Shown in pieces: positions 39,152 through 48,559 of a stretch of 64,000 nt of DNA. A program made the translations under genes and the position numbers. Each line of letters starts with the position of its first letter. The first letter of the stretch is position 1. The notes beneath the pieces are model-generated. The model worked only from the letters and a program-made list of their open reading frames with translations. It was not told where the DNA came from and did not search any database. The DNA lies in the NCBI RefSeq assembly GCF_900115495.1, contig NZ_FOWR01000019.1:1-64000 (forward strand), written 5' to 3'. This DNA is from Enterovibrio norvegicus DSM 15893. GTDB taxonomy: Bacteria > Pseudomonadota > Gammaproteobacteria > Enterobacterales > Vibrionaceae.

Positions 39152-40002
39152 GACGCCTCCTTACGCACCATTGAAGCGACGGCTTTAACAATGCGGTCGG
39201 CTTTCGCCGCTTCTGCCAATAACACTTCTGGCGCAGGGATATCTCTGTCCCACTCAATCAAGGTGTGTCTTGGACCATGTTGGGATATCCATTGTTCATA
39301 GAGCGCCCAAACAGGCTCAGAGACAGGCTGGCTGTGTGTATCAATCCAAATCTCGCCTTCTGGCAAGGGATTGACAGTAAAGCCTGCCAAGTGAATTTCT
39401 TTCACGCTGTTAGGGTCAATAACATCGAGGTAGTGCTGCGCGTCAAAGCCATGGTTAAAGGCACTGACGTGAATATTGTTTAGGTCGAGCAGTAAGCCAC
39501 ACCCCGTTCGACGAGAGACTTCGGTGAGAAAATCCCATTCCGACAAGGTCGAATGACTGAAGCTCAAATAACTGGATGGGTTTTCAACCAAGATTTGACG
39601 ATTTAAGTAGTCCTGCGTTTTGTCGACATTGGTGCAAAACACATCGAGGGCTTCTTCGGTATAAGGCAGGGGCAACAGGTCATTGAAGTATTCCCCGTTA
39701 ACCGAACTCCAACTTAAATGCTCTGACACAAATAGTGGGTCAATGGCATCAATCAAATGCTTGAGCTGTTGAAGGTGTTGAACATTAATGGGGTCAGTCG
39801 ACCCAAGTGACAACCCAACGCCATGGCAACTGATGGGGTATCGGCGCTGCAAAGAATGCAGCGCCTGAAACGCATCGGAATCAGGTTGGAAAAAATTCTC
39901 ACTGTGTACTTCTAACCATCCAATATCCGGGGATTCTTGTTCGAAGTAGTCGTGGTGTGGATGACGTAACCCAACACCGACCCAAGGAGATATTTTTTCC
40001 AT
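39148..40002 (-). CDS. bufB: BufB-type multinuclear non-haem iron oxidase (MNIO, DUF692)
   Basis: This 284-residue TIM-barrel protein is of the DUF692 family, which contains iron enzymes that oxidise cysteine residues in ribosomal peptides. Metal-ligand motifs run through the chain: EVHSENF (Glu31, His33, Glu35), CHG (His60), SEHLSW, ENPSSYLSF, DLNNIHVSA, EIHLAGF, DTHSQPV and IEWD. The set looks complete. The gene is 24 bases after the bufA precursor and overlaps bufC. The product is expected to convert Cys residues of BufA in the cytosol before export. Confidence 0.92.
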   Translation of the reverse strand: MEKISPWVGVGLRHPHHDYFEQESPDIGWLEVHSENFFQPDSDAFQALHSLQRRYPISCHGVGLSLGSTDPINVQHLQQLKHLIDAIDPLFVSEHLSWSSVNGEYFNDLLPLPYTEEALDVFCTNVDKTQDYLNRQILVENPSSYLSFSHSTLSEWDFLTEVSRRTGCGLLLDLNNIHVSAFNHGFDAQHYLDVIDPNSVKEIHLAGFTVNPLPEGEIWIDTHSQPVSEPVWALYEQWISQHGPRHTLIEWDRDIPAPEVLLAEAAKADRIVKAVASMVRKEAS

Positions 40003-40026
40003 ACCTTTTCTTCCGTAATTGTCAGC

Positions 40027-40287
40027 TTATGATGAGGTGCTTGAGCTACCTGACAAACGATCACATAGGCCTTTTGGTACAACGATGAATGCATCAGATT
40101 GTGCGTCTTTAGTAGAGGTACCTGCACATGAGCTGGTGTTTGTTGCACAGTCATTTTTACCGGCTTTGGCTACGCCATAGCACTTCTCTTTTTCTGCAGC
40201 GTGAACCGCGGTGGTGGTCAGGGTAGTTGCACCCACAGCAAGTAAACCGGTAACAGCAGCAGCAACAGCAAGATTGGTCTTTTTCAT
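40027..40287 (-). CDS. bufA: BufA1-type bufferin precursor (DUF2282)
   Basis: This 86-residue exported peptide has a Sec signal peptide (1 to about 30, ending TTAVHA), then a mature region with four cysteines at 36, 47, 54 and 75. The spacing and motifs [22 protein letters not shown] and VVPKGLC are the DUF2282/BufA1 pattern. By published family knowledge such peptides are modified on Cys by the MNIO enzyme and bind copper in the periplasm. The ATG has GAGG nine bases upstream. It is the first gene of the operon, facing uvrD across 393 bases. Final residues are Ser-rich (GSSSTSS). Confidence 0.92.
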   Translation of the reverse strand: MKKTNLAVAAAVTGLLAVGATTLTTTAVHAAEKEKCYGVAKAGKNDCATNTSSCAGTSTKDAQSDAFIVVPKGLCDRLSGSSSTSS

Positions 40288-40680
40288 GTTTAATCCTCAC
40301 TCTTAGGACTCAGCAGTCCTCAAGATTATCAATCGGTTGTGGTAGGGCGGGTCTTCAATAACGCGCTCAATTAAAAAGATAGGCTGTGAGGACAAAAACT
40401 TTCGCATTGGCGTCCATTTTTTCGCCATTAACGCACCGTTTCGTGGTTTTTTTAAGCAAAATATTTTTTAAGCTCATGATATATAGTCTTAAAACATCAT
40501 GTGGTAAAAAAGAAAAAATATTCACAAACATGATGCTTTTTCGGTAATCACCTGGGTGAAGATGATGAATGAGAGGGGTGGTTTCCATTTTGAGCTCAGA
40601 AAATCGGCGTGAAGCGAGCAACGCACGCCACTTTGGGTATATAATCCTCAACCAGTGTATAAATAACCAGTGAATGAACG
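40288..40680. promoter_or_regulatory. AT-rich divergent region between bufA and uvrD
   Basis: No gene is supported in these 393 bases; the open frame on the minus strand is very AT-rich and lacks protein character. The centre (about 40440-40550) is strongly AT-rich. It holds an interrupted inverted repeat CATCATG/CATGATG near 40495 and 40533. Near uvrD, a TATAAT at 40640-40645 is a candidate -10, and AACCAGTG is directly repeated with 15-base spacing. No ECF-sigma gene lies beside the buf operon, so its regulator is elsewhere. Confidence 0.4.
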
Positions 40681-42858
40681 ATGGACGTATCCCACCTCAT
40701 AGATGGTCTCAACGATAAACAACGCGAAGCCGTGGCTGCGCCGCTTGGCAACTACTTGGTGCTGGCGGGAGCGGGAAGTGGTAAAACCCGTGTGCTTGTT
40801 CATCGTATCGCTTGGTTAATGCAAGTGGAGCAGTCATCGCCTTTTTCTGTGTTGGCGGTAACCTTCACCAATAAGGCGGCGGCAGAAATGCGTGGTCGTA
40901 TCGAACAACTGATGCATGGTACGGCGTCAGGACTTTGGTGCGGGACCTTCCACGGTTTGTGTCACCGCATTCTGCGCGCGCATCATCTGGATGCGAGCTT
41001 GCCGCAGGATTTCCAAATTCTCGATTCAGATGACCAACAGCGTTTGCTGCGTCGTTTGATCAAAGCGCAAAACTTGGATGAGAAACACTGGCCAGCGCGT
41101 CAGGCGTCTTGGTACATCAATGCCAAAAAAGACGAAGGGCTGCGCCCACAACACATTGACGCGCAATTCGATCCGGTAGAGAAAACCTGGCTACGCGTTT
41201 ACAGCGCATACCAAGAAGCGTGCGATCGTGCAGGCTTGGTTGATTTCGCTGAACTCCTGTTGCGTTGTCATGAATTGCTGCGCGATAAAGCCCATATTCG
41301 CGAGCACTACCAAGCGCGCTTTAAGCACATCTTGGTGGACGAATTCCAAGATACCAACAACATCCAATACGCATGGCTTCGCATGATGGCGGGCACACAA
41401 GCCAGCGTTACGATCGTGGGCGATGATGATCAGTCTATCTACGGCTGGCGCGGTGCGAAAATTGAAAACATTCAACGTTTCTTGGATGATTTCACTGCCG
41501 CGAAAACCATTCGTCTTGAGCAGAACTACCGTTCAACGGGTAACATTCTAAAAGCTTCTAACCACTTGATTGAAAACAATGCCGAACGCATGGGCAAGAG
41601 CCTGTGGACGGATGGCAAAGAAGGTGAGTTGATTTCGGTTTACAGCGCGTTTAATGAATTGGATGAAGCGCGTTTTGTTGTCGGAAAAATCAAAGCGTGG
41701 CATGACGATGGGGGCGCCCTGAATGATTGCGCCATGTTGTACCGAAATAACGCCCAATCCCGTGTGCTGGAAGAAGCCTTGATTCAAGCGGGCTTGCCTT
41801 ACCGTATTTATGGCGGCATGCGATTCTTCGAGCGCCAAGAGATCAAAGATGCGTTGGCTTACCTGCGTTTGATGGCGAACCGTTTTGATGATGCTGCCTT
41901 TGAACGCGTAGTGAATACCCCCACCCGTGGTTTGGGCGATCGCACCTTAGAAACCATTCGTCTGGCAGCGCGTGATCGCGGCGCGACAATGTGGGAAGCC
42001 AGTACACAACTTCTGGAAGAGCAAGTGCTGGCAGGCCGTGCAGCGAACTCACTGCGTCGTTTTATCGAACTGGTGAACGCACTGGAAGACGATACCCGTG
42101 AAATGGCCCTGTTCCAACAAACGGATTACGTCACCAAACACTCTGGCCTTCGTGCGATGTACGAAGCGGAAAAGGGTGAGAAAGCCCAAGCACGTATTGA
42201 TAACTTGGAAGAGCTGGTGACGGCCACCCGCCAATACGAAGTGCCTGAAGAGGTACAGGAAACCATGTCGCCATTGTCGGCGTTTTTGTCTCATGCGGCG
42301 CTGGAAGCTGGTGAAGGCCAAGCCGATGAGTTTGAAGATGCGGTGCAATTAATGACGCTGCACAGCGCCAAAGGTCTCGAATTCCCATTGGTCTTCATGG
42401 TGGGTGTGGAAGAGGGCATGTTCCCAAGCCAAATGTCGTCAGAAGAAGCTGGGCGTTTGGAAGAAGAACGCCGCCTTTGTTATGTCGGCATGACCCGTGC
42501 GATGAAAAAGCTCTTCATTACTTACGCAGAAATGCGCCGTGTTTACGGCAAAGACATGTTCCATAAAGCATCTCGCTTTATTCGTGAATTACCGGAAGAG
42601 TGCTTAGAAGAAGTGCGGATGCGCGCGAAAGTGACGCGCCCTGCAGCGTCTAGCGGTCGTTTCTCGCAAACGCAGACCCAATCAAACTTCAACCAAACGG
42701 GCTTTGCACTTGGACAACGTGTACAGCACCCTAAATTTGGCGAAGGCACCATCATTAACTTTGAAGGCAGTGGCGGTCAAAGCCGTGTGCAAGTGGCCTT
42801 TAATGGCGAAGGCATTAAGTGGCTGGTGACGCAATATGCCAAGCTTGAAGCTTTGTAA
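40681..42858 (+). CDS. uvrD: DNA helicase II UvrD
   Basis: UvrD is the 3'-5' superfamily 1 helicase of nucleotide-excision and mismatch repair. The 725-residue protein has all helicase motifs: GAGSGKT (motif I), VDEFQDTN (II), VGDDDQSIYGWRGA (III), the QNYRST region (IV) and TLHSAKGLEF (V), plus the C-terminal extension ending in the Tudor-like PKFGEGTIINFEG. The start MDVSHLIDGLNDKQREAV aligns with E. coli. No LexA box was recognised upstream. Confidence 0.97.
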   Translation: MDVSHLIDGLNDKQREAVAAPLGNYLVLAGAGSGKTRVLVHRIAWLMQVEQSSPFSVLAVTFTNKAAAEMRGRIEQLMHGTASGLWCGTFHGLCHRILRAHHLDASLPQDFQILDSDDQQRLLRRLIKAQNLDEKHWPARQASWYINAKKDEGLRPQHIDAQFDPVEKTWLRVYSAYQEACDRAGLVDFAELLLRCHELLRDKAHIREHYQARFKHILVDEFQDTNNIQYAWLRMMAGTQASVTIVGDDDQSIYGWRGAKIENIQRFLDDFTAAKTIRLEQNYRSTGNILKASNHLIENNAERMGKSLWTDGKEGELISVYSAFNELDEARFVVGKIKAWHDDGGALNDCAMLYRNNAQSRVLEEALIQAGLPYRIYGGMRFFERQEIKDALAYLRLMANRFDDAAFERVVNTPTRGLGDRTLETIRLAARDRGATMWEASTQLLEEQVLAGRAANSLRRFIELVNALEDDTREMALFQQTDYVTKHSGLRAMYEAEKGEKAQARIDNLEELVTATRQYEVPEEVQETMSPLSAFLSHAALEAGEGQADEFEDAVQLMTLHSAKGLEFPLVFMVGVEEGMFPSQMSSEEAGRLEEERRLCYVGMTRAMKKLFITYAEMRRVYGKDMFHKASRFIRELPEECLEEVRMRAKVTRPAASSGRFSQTQTQSNFNQTGFALGQRVQHPKFGEGTIINFEGSGGQSRVQVAFNGEGIKWLVTQYAKLEAL

Positions 42859-42888
42859 ACAAGGTTTGAATGACTGAACAGCGACAAT

Positions 42889-42920
42889 AAAAAAGGGTGG
42901 TCATGATGACCACCCTTTTT
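42889..42920. terminator. Bidirectional terminator between uvrD and the DUF2780 gene
   Basis: AAAAAGGGTGGTCA pairs with TGACCACCCTTTTT over a three-base loop. T runs on both strands allow it to serve uvrD and the convergent DUF2780 gene. Confidence 0.9.
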
Positions 42921-42978
42921 GCGTTTTACTGCGTCTTCCGTTGAAAGACAACGTTTATCGCAGAGAGAGCAGAAGCGA

Positions 42979-43476
42979 TTATGCTGCTTGACCCCAAAGG
43001 CTAGACAAGTCGCTAAGCAGAGATTCGCTCGCGCCTTCGTTACCCAAGAACTTCAAGATCATTGGTGCATACTCTTGCACCATGGCAGGGTCGAGACCCA
43101 AAGCAGTAAAGACTTTGTTTACTGACTCCATGTTGTTGAGCATGCTGCCGAGGTCGCCAGGGATGGCGCCTGTCAGCGAATCCAAGCCTGGAACCATTTT
43201 GGTCAGCTCGCTCGCTTGGTCTGTGCCCAGTTCCTGATAAGCCATCGCAAGAAGTGCACCGGCACCGCCTGCTGCTTGCTCGTCATTCACTTTCAAGCCT
43301 TCAGCAATCTGTGACGTTAGCGGGTTGTCTGCCGCTTCTTTGCTTACACCGGTCAGTAGATTGCTTGCTTCTTTTGTCGCTTCACCCACCAAACCGTCTA
43401 GGCTCAGTGCATGTGCTGGCAACGCGGCCATCGTTAATACGGCTGAAAGTGCCATCACATTTAGTTTACGTAACAT
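42979..43476 (-). CDS. DUF2780 (VcgC/VcgE family) exported protein
   Basis: This 165-residue protein has a signal peptide (MLRKLNVMALSAVLTMAALPAHA, cleavage near residue 23). A small helical domain of the DUF2780 family follows, typical of vibrios and first named VcgC/VcgE. The mature part is rich in Ala, Leu, Gly and acidic residues with no Cys. The function is unknown; location is probably the periplasm. AGGAGG lies before the start. It is separated from ggt by 30 bases, so the two could be co-transcribed. Confidence 0.85.
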   Translation of the reverse strand: MLRKLNVMALSAVLTMAALPAHALSLDGLVGEATKEASNLLTGVSKEAADNPLTSQIAEGLKVNDEQAAGGAGALLAMAYQELGTDQASELTKMVPGLDSLTGAIPGDLGSMLNNMESVNKVFTALGLDPAMVQEYAPMILKFLGNEGASESLLSDLSSLWGQAA

Positions 43477-43506
43477 TGTGCTCCTCCTGAAGGGCGTTAT
43501 TTCTGG

Positions 43507-45279
43507 CTACTGCGCCGTTACCAATCCTTCGCGCCTTGGGTCGGCTCCGCCTTCCAAAGTGCCACTATCGATAACAATACCGTGTATACCAGAGGTTAAG
43601 TCACGAATATTTACTTCAAAACCCATCTCTTCAAGGGCAGGTTTGAAGCTTTCAGCATCGGTACCCGCTTCTACATCATAGGTGCCAAAACGGTTAACCA
43701 AATGCGGGAGGTCGATGGCTGACTGTACATCCAATCCCCAGTCTAGGTGTGCAACCAATGTTTTCGCCACATAACCGATGATACGGCTACCACCCGGCGA
43801 ACCAACGGCCATGTAGGGTTTGCCATCGCGCATAACGATAGTCGGTGCCATCGACGAGCGTGGACGTTTACCCGGCTCGACTCGGTTGGCGATAGGCATG
43901 CCATCTTTGTGGGTTGCGAAAGAGAAGTCGGTCAGCTCGTTATTGAGTAAGAAGCCGCGTGTCATCAAGCGCGAGCCAAACCCATTTTCGATGGTGGTGG
44001 TAATCGACACAACGTTGCCTTCTTTATCCACGATAGAAAAGTGGCTGGTGGAAGGCAGCTCAATGGATTGGTCATCGGCCCACTCTGGCGCGACTCTAGC
44101 GTGAGTAAATACAGGTTTGCCCGGTGCTGCATTGTCTAATGCTGCATCACCGCTAATCAGATCTGCGCGTGTTTTGAGGTACTCAGGTGATAACAAGCCC
44201 TCAGTTGGCACTGGCACAAAGTCGCTGTCTGCGATGTAACGACCACGGTCAGCAAAGGCGAGACGAGAGGCATCGCCAATCAAACGCCAGCTTTCGGGGT
44301 TGTCTTTGCCCAAGGTTTTCATTGGGTAGTTGCTTAAAATACCGAGGATTTGGCCAACGGTAATACCGCCAGACGTTGGTGGGCCCATGCCACAGATTTT
44401 GTATTGGTGATAAGGCGCACACACTGGATTGCGCTCAATCACGCGGTAATTCGCGAGATCTTTCTTACTCAAAATACCTGGATTGCCCGCGGCATTTTGC
44501 ACCGTGGCAACGATGTCATCGGCGATGTCACCTTCATAGAAGTTGTCGATATCTTCCGCGACCAATTTCAGCGTATTCGCATACTCTTGGTTCACTAAAC
44601 GATCGCCAACGTTGAGTGGGTTGCCGGTGTCATCAAAGAAATAGCGGTAAGTGCTTGGGTAGCGGCGCAGTCTGTCTGCATCGCCTTCAATCAAAGCAGC
44701 AAGACGGGGGGACACTTCAAAGCCGCTCTCCGCCAATGCGATCGCTGGTGCGAGCACTTTACGCCAAGACAGATTGCCAAGCTTGGCGTGGGTGTCATGC
44801 ATTAAACGCATGGTACCTGGTGTACCCACGGACAAACCACCCACGACAGCATCGTAGAATTTCAGCGGTTGACCATTGTCATCGAGGAACAGGCTTGGTG
44901 TGGCATCCAATGGCGCGGTTTCACGTCCATCATAAGTGGTCAGCGCTTGTTTTTGTTCATCCCAAAACACCAACAAGGCACCGCCACCGATCCCTGAGCT
45001 TTGTGGCTCAACCAATCCAAGGACAGTTTGTACCGCGACCATGGCATCAATGGCGTTACCGCCTGCAAGCAGTATTTGTTCGCCTGCCTTACTGGCATGA
45101 GGGTTGGCAGAGGCCACCATCCATTGTTCACCTTTCACGCTTTTACGCATGACACTGCCAGTGGCAAGTTCGGGGGCGATAGCATCCGTTGCTTGTCCTT
45201 CGCTGGTTGCGTTGGCGGTGCCGCCGAAGGCAAAACTCAGCAAGAGCGCGGAGAGTGAGAGATAGGGGAGTTTTTTCAT
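43507..45279 (-). CDS. ggt: Gamma-glutamyltransferase
   Basis: Ggt is a periplasmic N-terminal-nucleophile hydrolase that removes or transfers the gamma-glutamyl group of glutathione. The 590-residue precursor has a signal peptide (MKKLPYLSLSALLLSFAFGGTANA). The autocatalytic cleavage site is at Thr411 within PSTSHFSIVD, giving large and small subunits. Substrate-site motifs DGRETAP, PPTSGG and the GSPGGSRI oxyanion region are present. The open frame extends to 45447, but the ATG at 45279 has AAGGA upstream and begins the signal peptide. Confidence 0.95.
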   Translation of the reverse strand: MKKLPYLSLSALLLSFAFGGTANATSEGQATDAIAPELATGSVMRKSVKGEQWMVASANPHASKAGEQILLAGGNAIDAMVAVQTVLGLVEPQSSGIGGGALLVFWDEQKQALTTYDGRETAPLDATPSLFLDDNGQPLKFYDAVVGGLSVGTPGTMRLMHDTHAKLGNLSWRKVLAPAIALAESGFEVSPRLAALIEGDADRLRRYPSTYRYFFDDTGNPLNVGDRLVNQEYANTLKLVAEDIDNFYEGDIADDIVATVQNAAGNPGILSKKDLANYRVIERNPVCAPYHQYKICGMGPPTSGGITVGQILGILSNYPMKTLGKDNPESWRLIGDASRLAFADRGRYIADSDFVPVPTEGLLSPEYLKTRADLISGDAALDNAAPGKPVFTHARVAPEWADDQSIELPSTSHFSIVDKEGNVVSITTTIENGFGSRLMTRGFLLNNELTDFSFATHKDGMPIANRVEPGKRPRSSMAPTIVMRDGKPYMAVGSPGGSRIIGYVAKTLVAHLDWGLDVQSAIDLPHLVNRFGTYDVEAGTDAESFKPALEEMGFEVNIRDLTSGIHGIVIDSGTLEGGADPRREGLVTAQ

Positions 45280-45413
45280 TGGAATTCCTTTTGCCACCTG
45301 AACTGTTGGTCTTTCAGTATAGTTCGCCATCGCTAGGGTTATGTGTCGGAAATTCGAGGCAAAAGGGAAATTTATTGAGACGTTACGGAAAGATAGAGAC
45401 GGAGGGCTGTGAA

Positions 45414-45440
45414 AGAAAAACGGCACATTAAGTGCCGTCT
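45414..45440 (-). terminator. Terminator of rarD
   Basis: ACGGCAC pairs with GTGCCGT over a five-base loop and on the minus strand is followed by TTTTTCTTTC, 34 bases after the rarD stop. Confidence 0.8.
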
Positions 45441-45473
45441 TGAACATGACGTACGAATGAACACGGTATCGCG

Positions 45474-46385
45474 TTAAGGCTGCGCTTTCTTTTCGTGTCG
45501 TTGTTTTCGCTGCTGCTTCACCGCATCAAATGTAAAGACCACCAGTGCTGTCCAAATGAAGATGAAGGTCGTCGCTTTGTCAGCGGTAAACGGTTCGTTG
45601 TACAAACCGATCGCCAACAAGAACATAATGCTAGGGCCGATGTATTGGAAAAAGCCTAGCGTCGACAAACGTAATTTAGTGGCTGCGCCGTTAAAACAAA
45701 GCAGGGGTAGCGTCGTGACGACACCCGCCGCGATCAGTAAGACATTCATGCCGATACTGTTATTGAGCAAGTTGGATGTCGTGCTTTCTGCAATGAAAAA
45801 AAGGTAAATGATTGAGGCGGGTAACAATACCAAGGTTTCAATGAAAAGCCCGGTCGCTGCATCCACATTGATTTTCTTACGCAGCAATCCGTAAACGCCG
45901 AAGCTGCTCGCGAGCACCAACGCGACCCAAGGCAGCGAGCCAAAGGTGACCAACTGAATCCCCACTCCAGAAGCCGCCAAAGCAACAGCAAACCACTGTA
46001 GTTTTCGAAAGCGTTCGCCGAGAAACACCATACCCAGCACGACATTCAACAATGGGTTGATGTAATACCCTAAACTGGCGTCGAGCATGCGGTTACTGCC
46101 AACGGCCCAAATAAATATGAGCCAGTTACTGGCAATGACAATGGCCGTGATCGCGAGCAATGCCATGCGTTTTTTGTCTTTAAATAACAGACGAACACGC
46201 GCAAAGCTGCTGCTCATATAAACAATGGCGGCTAAAAAGAAAAACGACCAGAGTATTCGATGCATGACGACTTCAAGAGCAGGAACGTCAGTCAGCGATT
46301 TAAAGTAAATGGGGGCAATCCCCCACATGGTATACGCGCCAAGGGCGAGTAAAACGCCACGGCGGGTTTGTTGCGCATCATTCAC
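45474..46385 (-). CDS. rarD: EamA-family transporter RarD
   Basis: This 303-residue inner-membrane protein has about ten helices and is of the RarD subgroup. The opening NDAQQTRRGVLLALGAYTMWGIAPIYFK aligns with E. coli RarD (chloramphenicol-sensitivity protein). The frame runs up to 46553, but the GTG at 46385 matches the homologue start and has GAG eight bases upstream. The C terminus is basic (KQQRKQRHEKKAQP). The substrate is unknown. It is divergent from recQ. Confidence 0.9.
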   Translation of the reverse strand: MNDAQQTRRGVLLALGAYTMWGIAPIYFKSLTDVPALEVVMHRILWSFFFLAAIVYMSSSFARVRLLFKDKKRMALLAITAIVIASNWLIFIWAVGSNRMLDASLGYYINPLLNVVLGMVFLGERFRKLQWFAVALAASGVGIQLVTFGSLPWVALVLASSFGVYGLLRKKINVDAATGLFIETLVLLPASIIYLFFIAESTTSNLLNNSIGMNVLLIAAGVVTTLPLLCFNGAATKLRLSTLGFFQYIGPSIMFLLAIGLYNEPFTADKATTFIFIWTALVVFTFDAVKQQRKQRHEKKAQP

Positions 46386-46708
46386 TGCGGTATCTCGTGT
46401 TATTTTCCTTCCATGGTTAAAGCGACTGCCTGTGCGGCAAATGGAAGGGCGGTTTAAAGAATAAATGTCGAAATATGACGAAATAAGCAGCGAAATATAA
46501 GGATGAAGTGGCATTGTCACTGCCGAACGGCTGAGCAATGGCATTGAATGCAAATTGTTTTGCTGCTTTGGTAGTATATGGATGATGCGAGTTTAATCAC
46601 ACCCTCAGAGTGACAAATAGGTGAGAAAATTTCGTACAACGCCAGCATCGCTTTCAACATTGCCGTGGTGCGTTTAGAATGAGCGCCAATTCTTCGAAGA
46701 GAGGCGCT
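46386..46708. other. Gene-free divergent region between rarD and recQ
   Basis: These 323 bases should hold the promoters for rarD and recQ. I see no riboswitch, strong hairpin or regulator site. The stretch around 46550-46590 is AT-rich with a possible TAGTATAT -10-like sequence, but nothing decisive. Confidence 0.5.
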
Positions 46709-48559
46709 ATGACCCCTACTGATTCGGCCGCGTTAACGTCGGAAATCGCTCACGATCACTCTGTTCTGCAGACGGTATTCGGTTACCACAGCTATCGCGA
46801 CGGTCAGAAAGAAATCATTGATGCTGTGATTGCAGGTCAAGATTGCTTGGTCATTATGCCCACAGGCGGCGGTAAGAGCCTGTGCTATCAAATTCCTGCC
46901 TTGATGCGTGATGGCATCACGATTGTCATTTCCCCGCTGATTTCTTTAATGAAAGATCAGGTCGACCAATTGCTCGCAAACGGTGTGCAGGCAGCGTGCT
47001 TGAACTCTTCGATGACACCAGACGAACAAAGCGAAACGTGGAAATCACTGCGTGAAGGCAACCTGAAACTTTTGTATGTGTCGCCTGAACGTGTGTTGAT
47101 GCGAGATTTCATCGAACGTCTGCAATCGATTCAGGTTGGACTGATCGCCGTGGATGAAGCGCACTGTGTGTCACAGTGGGGGCATGATTTCCGCCCAGAG
47201 TACGCGCAACTTGGCATGTTGAAACAACACTTTGTTGATGTGCCCGTAATGGCGCTGACGGCAACGGCTGATGACACCACTCGCCAAGATATTTGCCAGC
47301 GTTTGGCCTTGGATTCGCCAAACATTTACCTCGGCAGTTTCGACAGACCTAACATTCGCTACACCTTGCTTGAAAAGCACAAGCCCCTCGCGCAGCTCAC
47401 TCAATTTCTGACTACCCAGTCAGGCCAAAGCGGCATTATTTACTGCAATAGTCGAAAGCGTGTTGAGCAGGTCGCGGAAAAACTGTGCGACCAAAATATC
47501 CGTGCGGCGGGCTACCACGCAGGCATGAGCAACGAGCAACGCGGCTTTGTGCAAGACGCTTTTCAACGCGATGACATTCAAATCGTGGTGGCCACCGTGG
47601 CATTCGGTATGGGGATCAACAAACCCAACGTGCGGTTTGTTGTGCATTACGACATTCCGAGAAACATCGAATCCTACTATCAGGAAACGGGCCGTGCGGG
47701 GCGCGATGGCTTGCCAGCGGAAGCGGTGATGTTCTATGACCCGTCAGACATTGGTTGGCTACATCGCTGTTTGCAAGAAAAGCCTGAAGGCCCGCAAAAG
47801 CAGGTGGAAAGCCACAAACTGAATGCCATGGGGGCTTTTGCTGAAGCCTTAACGTGTCGTCGTTTGGTGCTACTGAACTACTTCGGTGAATACCGCGAGA
47901 AGCCGTGCGGCAACTGCGACATTTGCCTAGACCCACCTACTTTGTTTGATGGTACTGAGCAGGCGCAAAAGGCGCTGTCTTGTGTGTACCGCGTGAACCA
48001 AAGCTTTGGTGTGGGTTATGTGGTGGAAGTGCTTCGCGGCATGCAAAACCAACGCATTAAAGATCATGCCCATGAAAAGCTCAGCACTTATGGATTGGGT
48101 AAAGATAACAGCCATGAATATTGGGTTAGCATTTACCGTCAGTTGATTCATCGCGGGTACTTGGTGCAGAACATTGCGCGAAGCTCGGTGCTGCAATTGA
48201 CCGAAGAAGCGCGTCCATTATTACGTGGTGAAATTGCGCTGGAATTGGCCGTACCGCGTTTAGGTTTGTCGCCGCGCAGCAAAGCAGACAAGCTTGGTAA
48301 GCGTAATTACGATAAAAAACTCTTCGCGAAACTGCGTAAATTGCGTAAAGCCATTGCCGATGAAGAAGACGTCCCGCCGTACGTGGTGTTTAACGATGCC
48401 ACCTTGATTGAGATGGCGGAGATGATCCCAACCTCGCAAGGTGAGTTGCTCGCAGTGAACGGCGTGGGTCAACGTAAGCTCGAAAAATACGGCAATGTCT
48501 TTTTGGACGTGATTGAAGATCACATCACCATGGACTCAAACGATGCCAGTTACGGATAA
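46709..48559 (+). CDS. recQ: ATP-dependent DNA helicase RecQ
   Basis: RecQ is the 3'-5' helicase of the RecF recombination pathway. The 616-residue protein has Walker A MPTGGGKSLCYQ, the DEAH box VDEAHCVSQWGHDFRPEY, the GRAGRDGLP motif VI and the RQC zinc-binding cysteines (CRR, PCGNCDIC). A C-terminal HRDC domain ends it. An upstream ATG at 46679 would add ten residues but lacks a ribosome-binding site; GAGG lies just before 46709. The end overlaps the DUF3630 gene by 17 bases. Confidence 0.95.
   Translation: MTPTDSAALTSEIAHDHSVLQTVFGYHSYRDGQKEIIDAVIAGQDCLVIMPTGGGKSLCYQIPALMRDGITIVISPLISLMKDQVDQLLANGVQAACLNSSMTPDEQSETWKSLREGNLKLLYVSPERVLMRDFIERLQSIQVGLIAVDEAHCVSQWGHDFRPEYAQLGMLKQHFVDVPVMALTATADDTTRQDICQRLALDSPNIYLGSFDRPNIRYTLLEKHKPLAQLTQFLTTQSGQSGIIYCNSRKRVEQVAEKLCDQNIRAAGYHAGMSNEQRGFVQDAFQRDDIQIVVATVAFGMGINKPNVRFVVHYDIPRNIESYYQETGRAGRDGLPAEAVMFYDPSDIGWLHRCLQEKPEGPQKQVESHKLNAMGAFAEALTCRRLVLLNYFGEYREKPCGNCDICLDPPTLFDGTEQAQKALSCVYRVNQSFGVGYVVEVLRGMQNQRIKDHAHEKLSTYGLGKDNSHEYWVSIYRQLIHRGYLVQNIARSSVLQLTEEARPLLRGEIALELAVPRLGLSPRSKADKLGKRNYDKKLFAKLRKLRKAIADEEDVPPYVVFNDATLIEMAEMIPTSQGELLAVNGVGQRKLEKYGNVFLDVIEDHITMDSNDASYG

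Noticed and set aside
40367-40651. A 94-residue minus-strand open frame before bufA
   Set aside because: It lies in AT-rich non-coding DNA, has no homologue-like motif and would separate bufA from its promoter.
40640-40680. LexA/SOS box before uvrD
   Set aside because: The region contains a direct repeat AACCAGTG rather than the CTGT-N8-ACAG palindrome.
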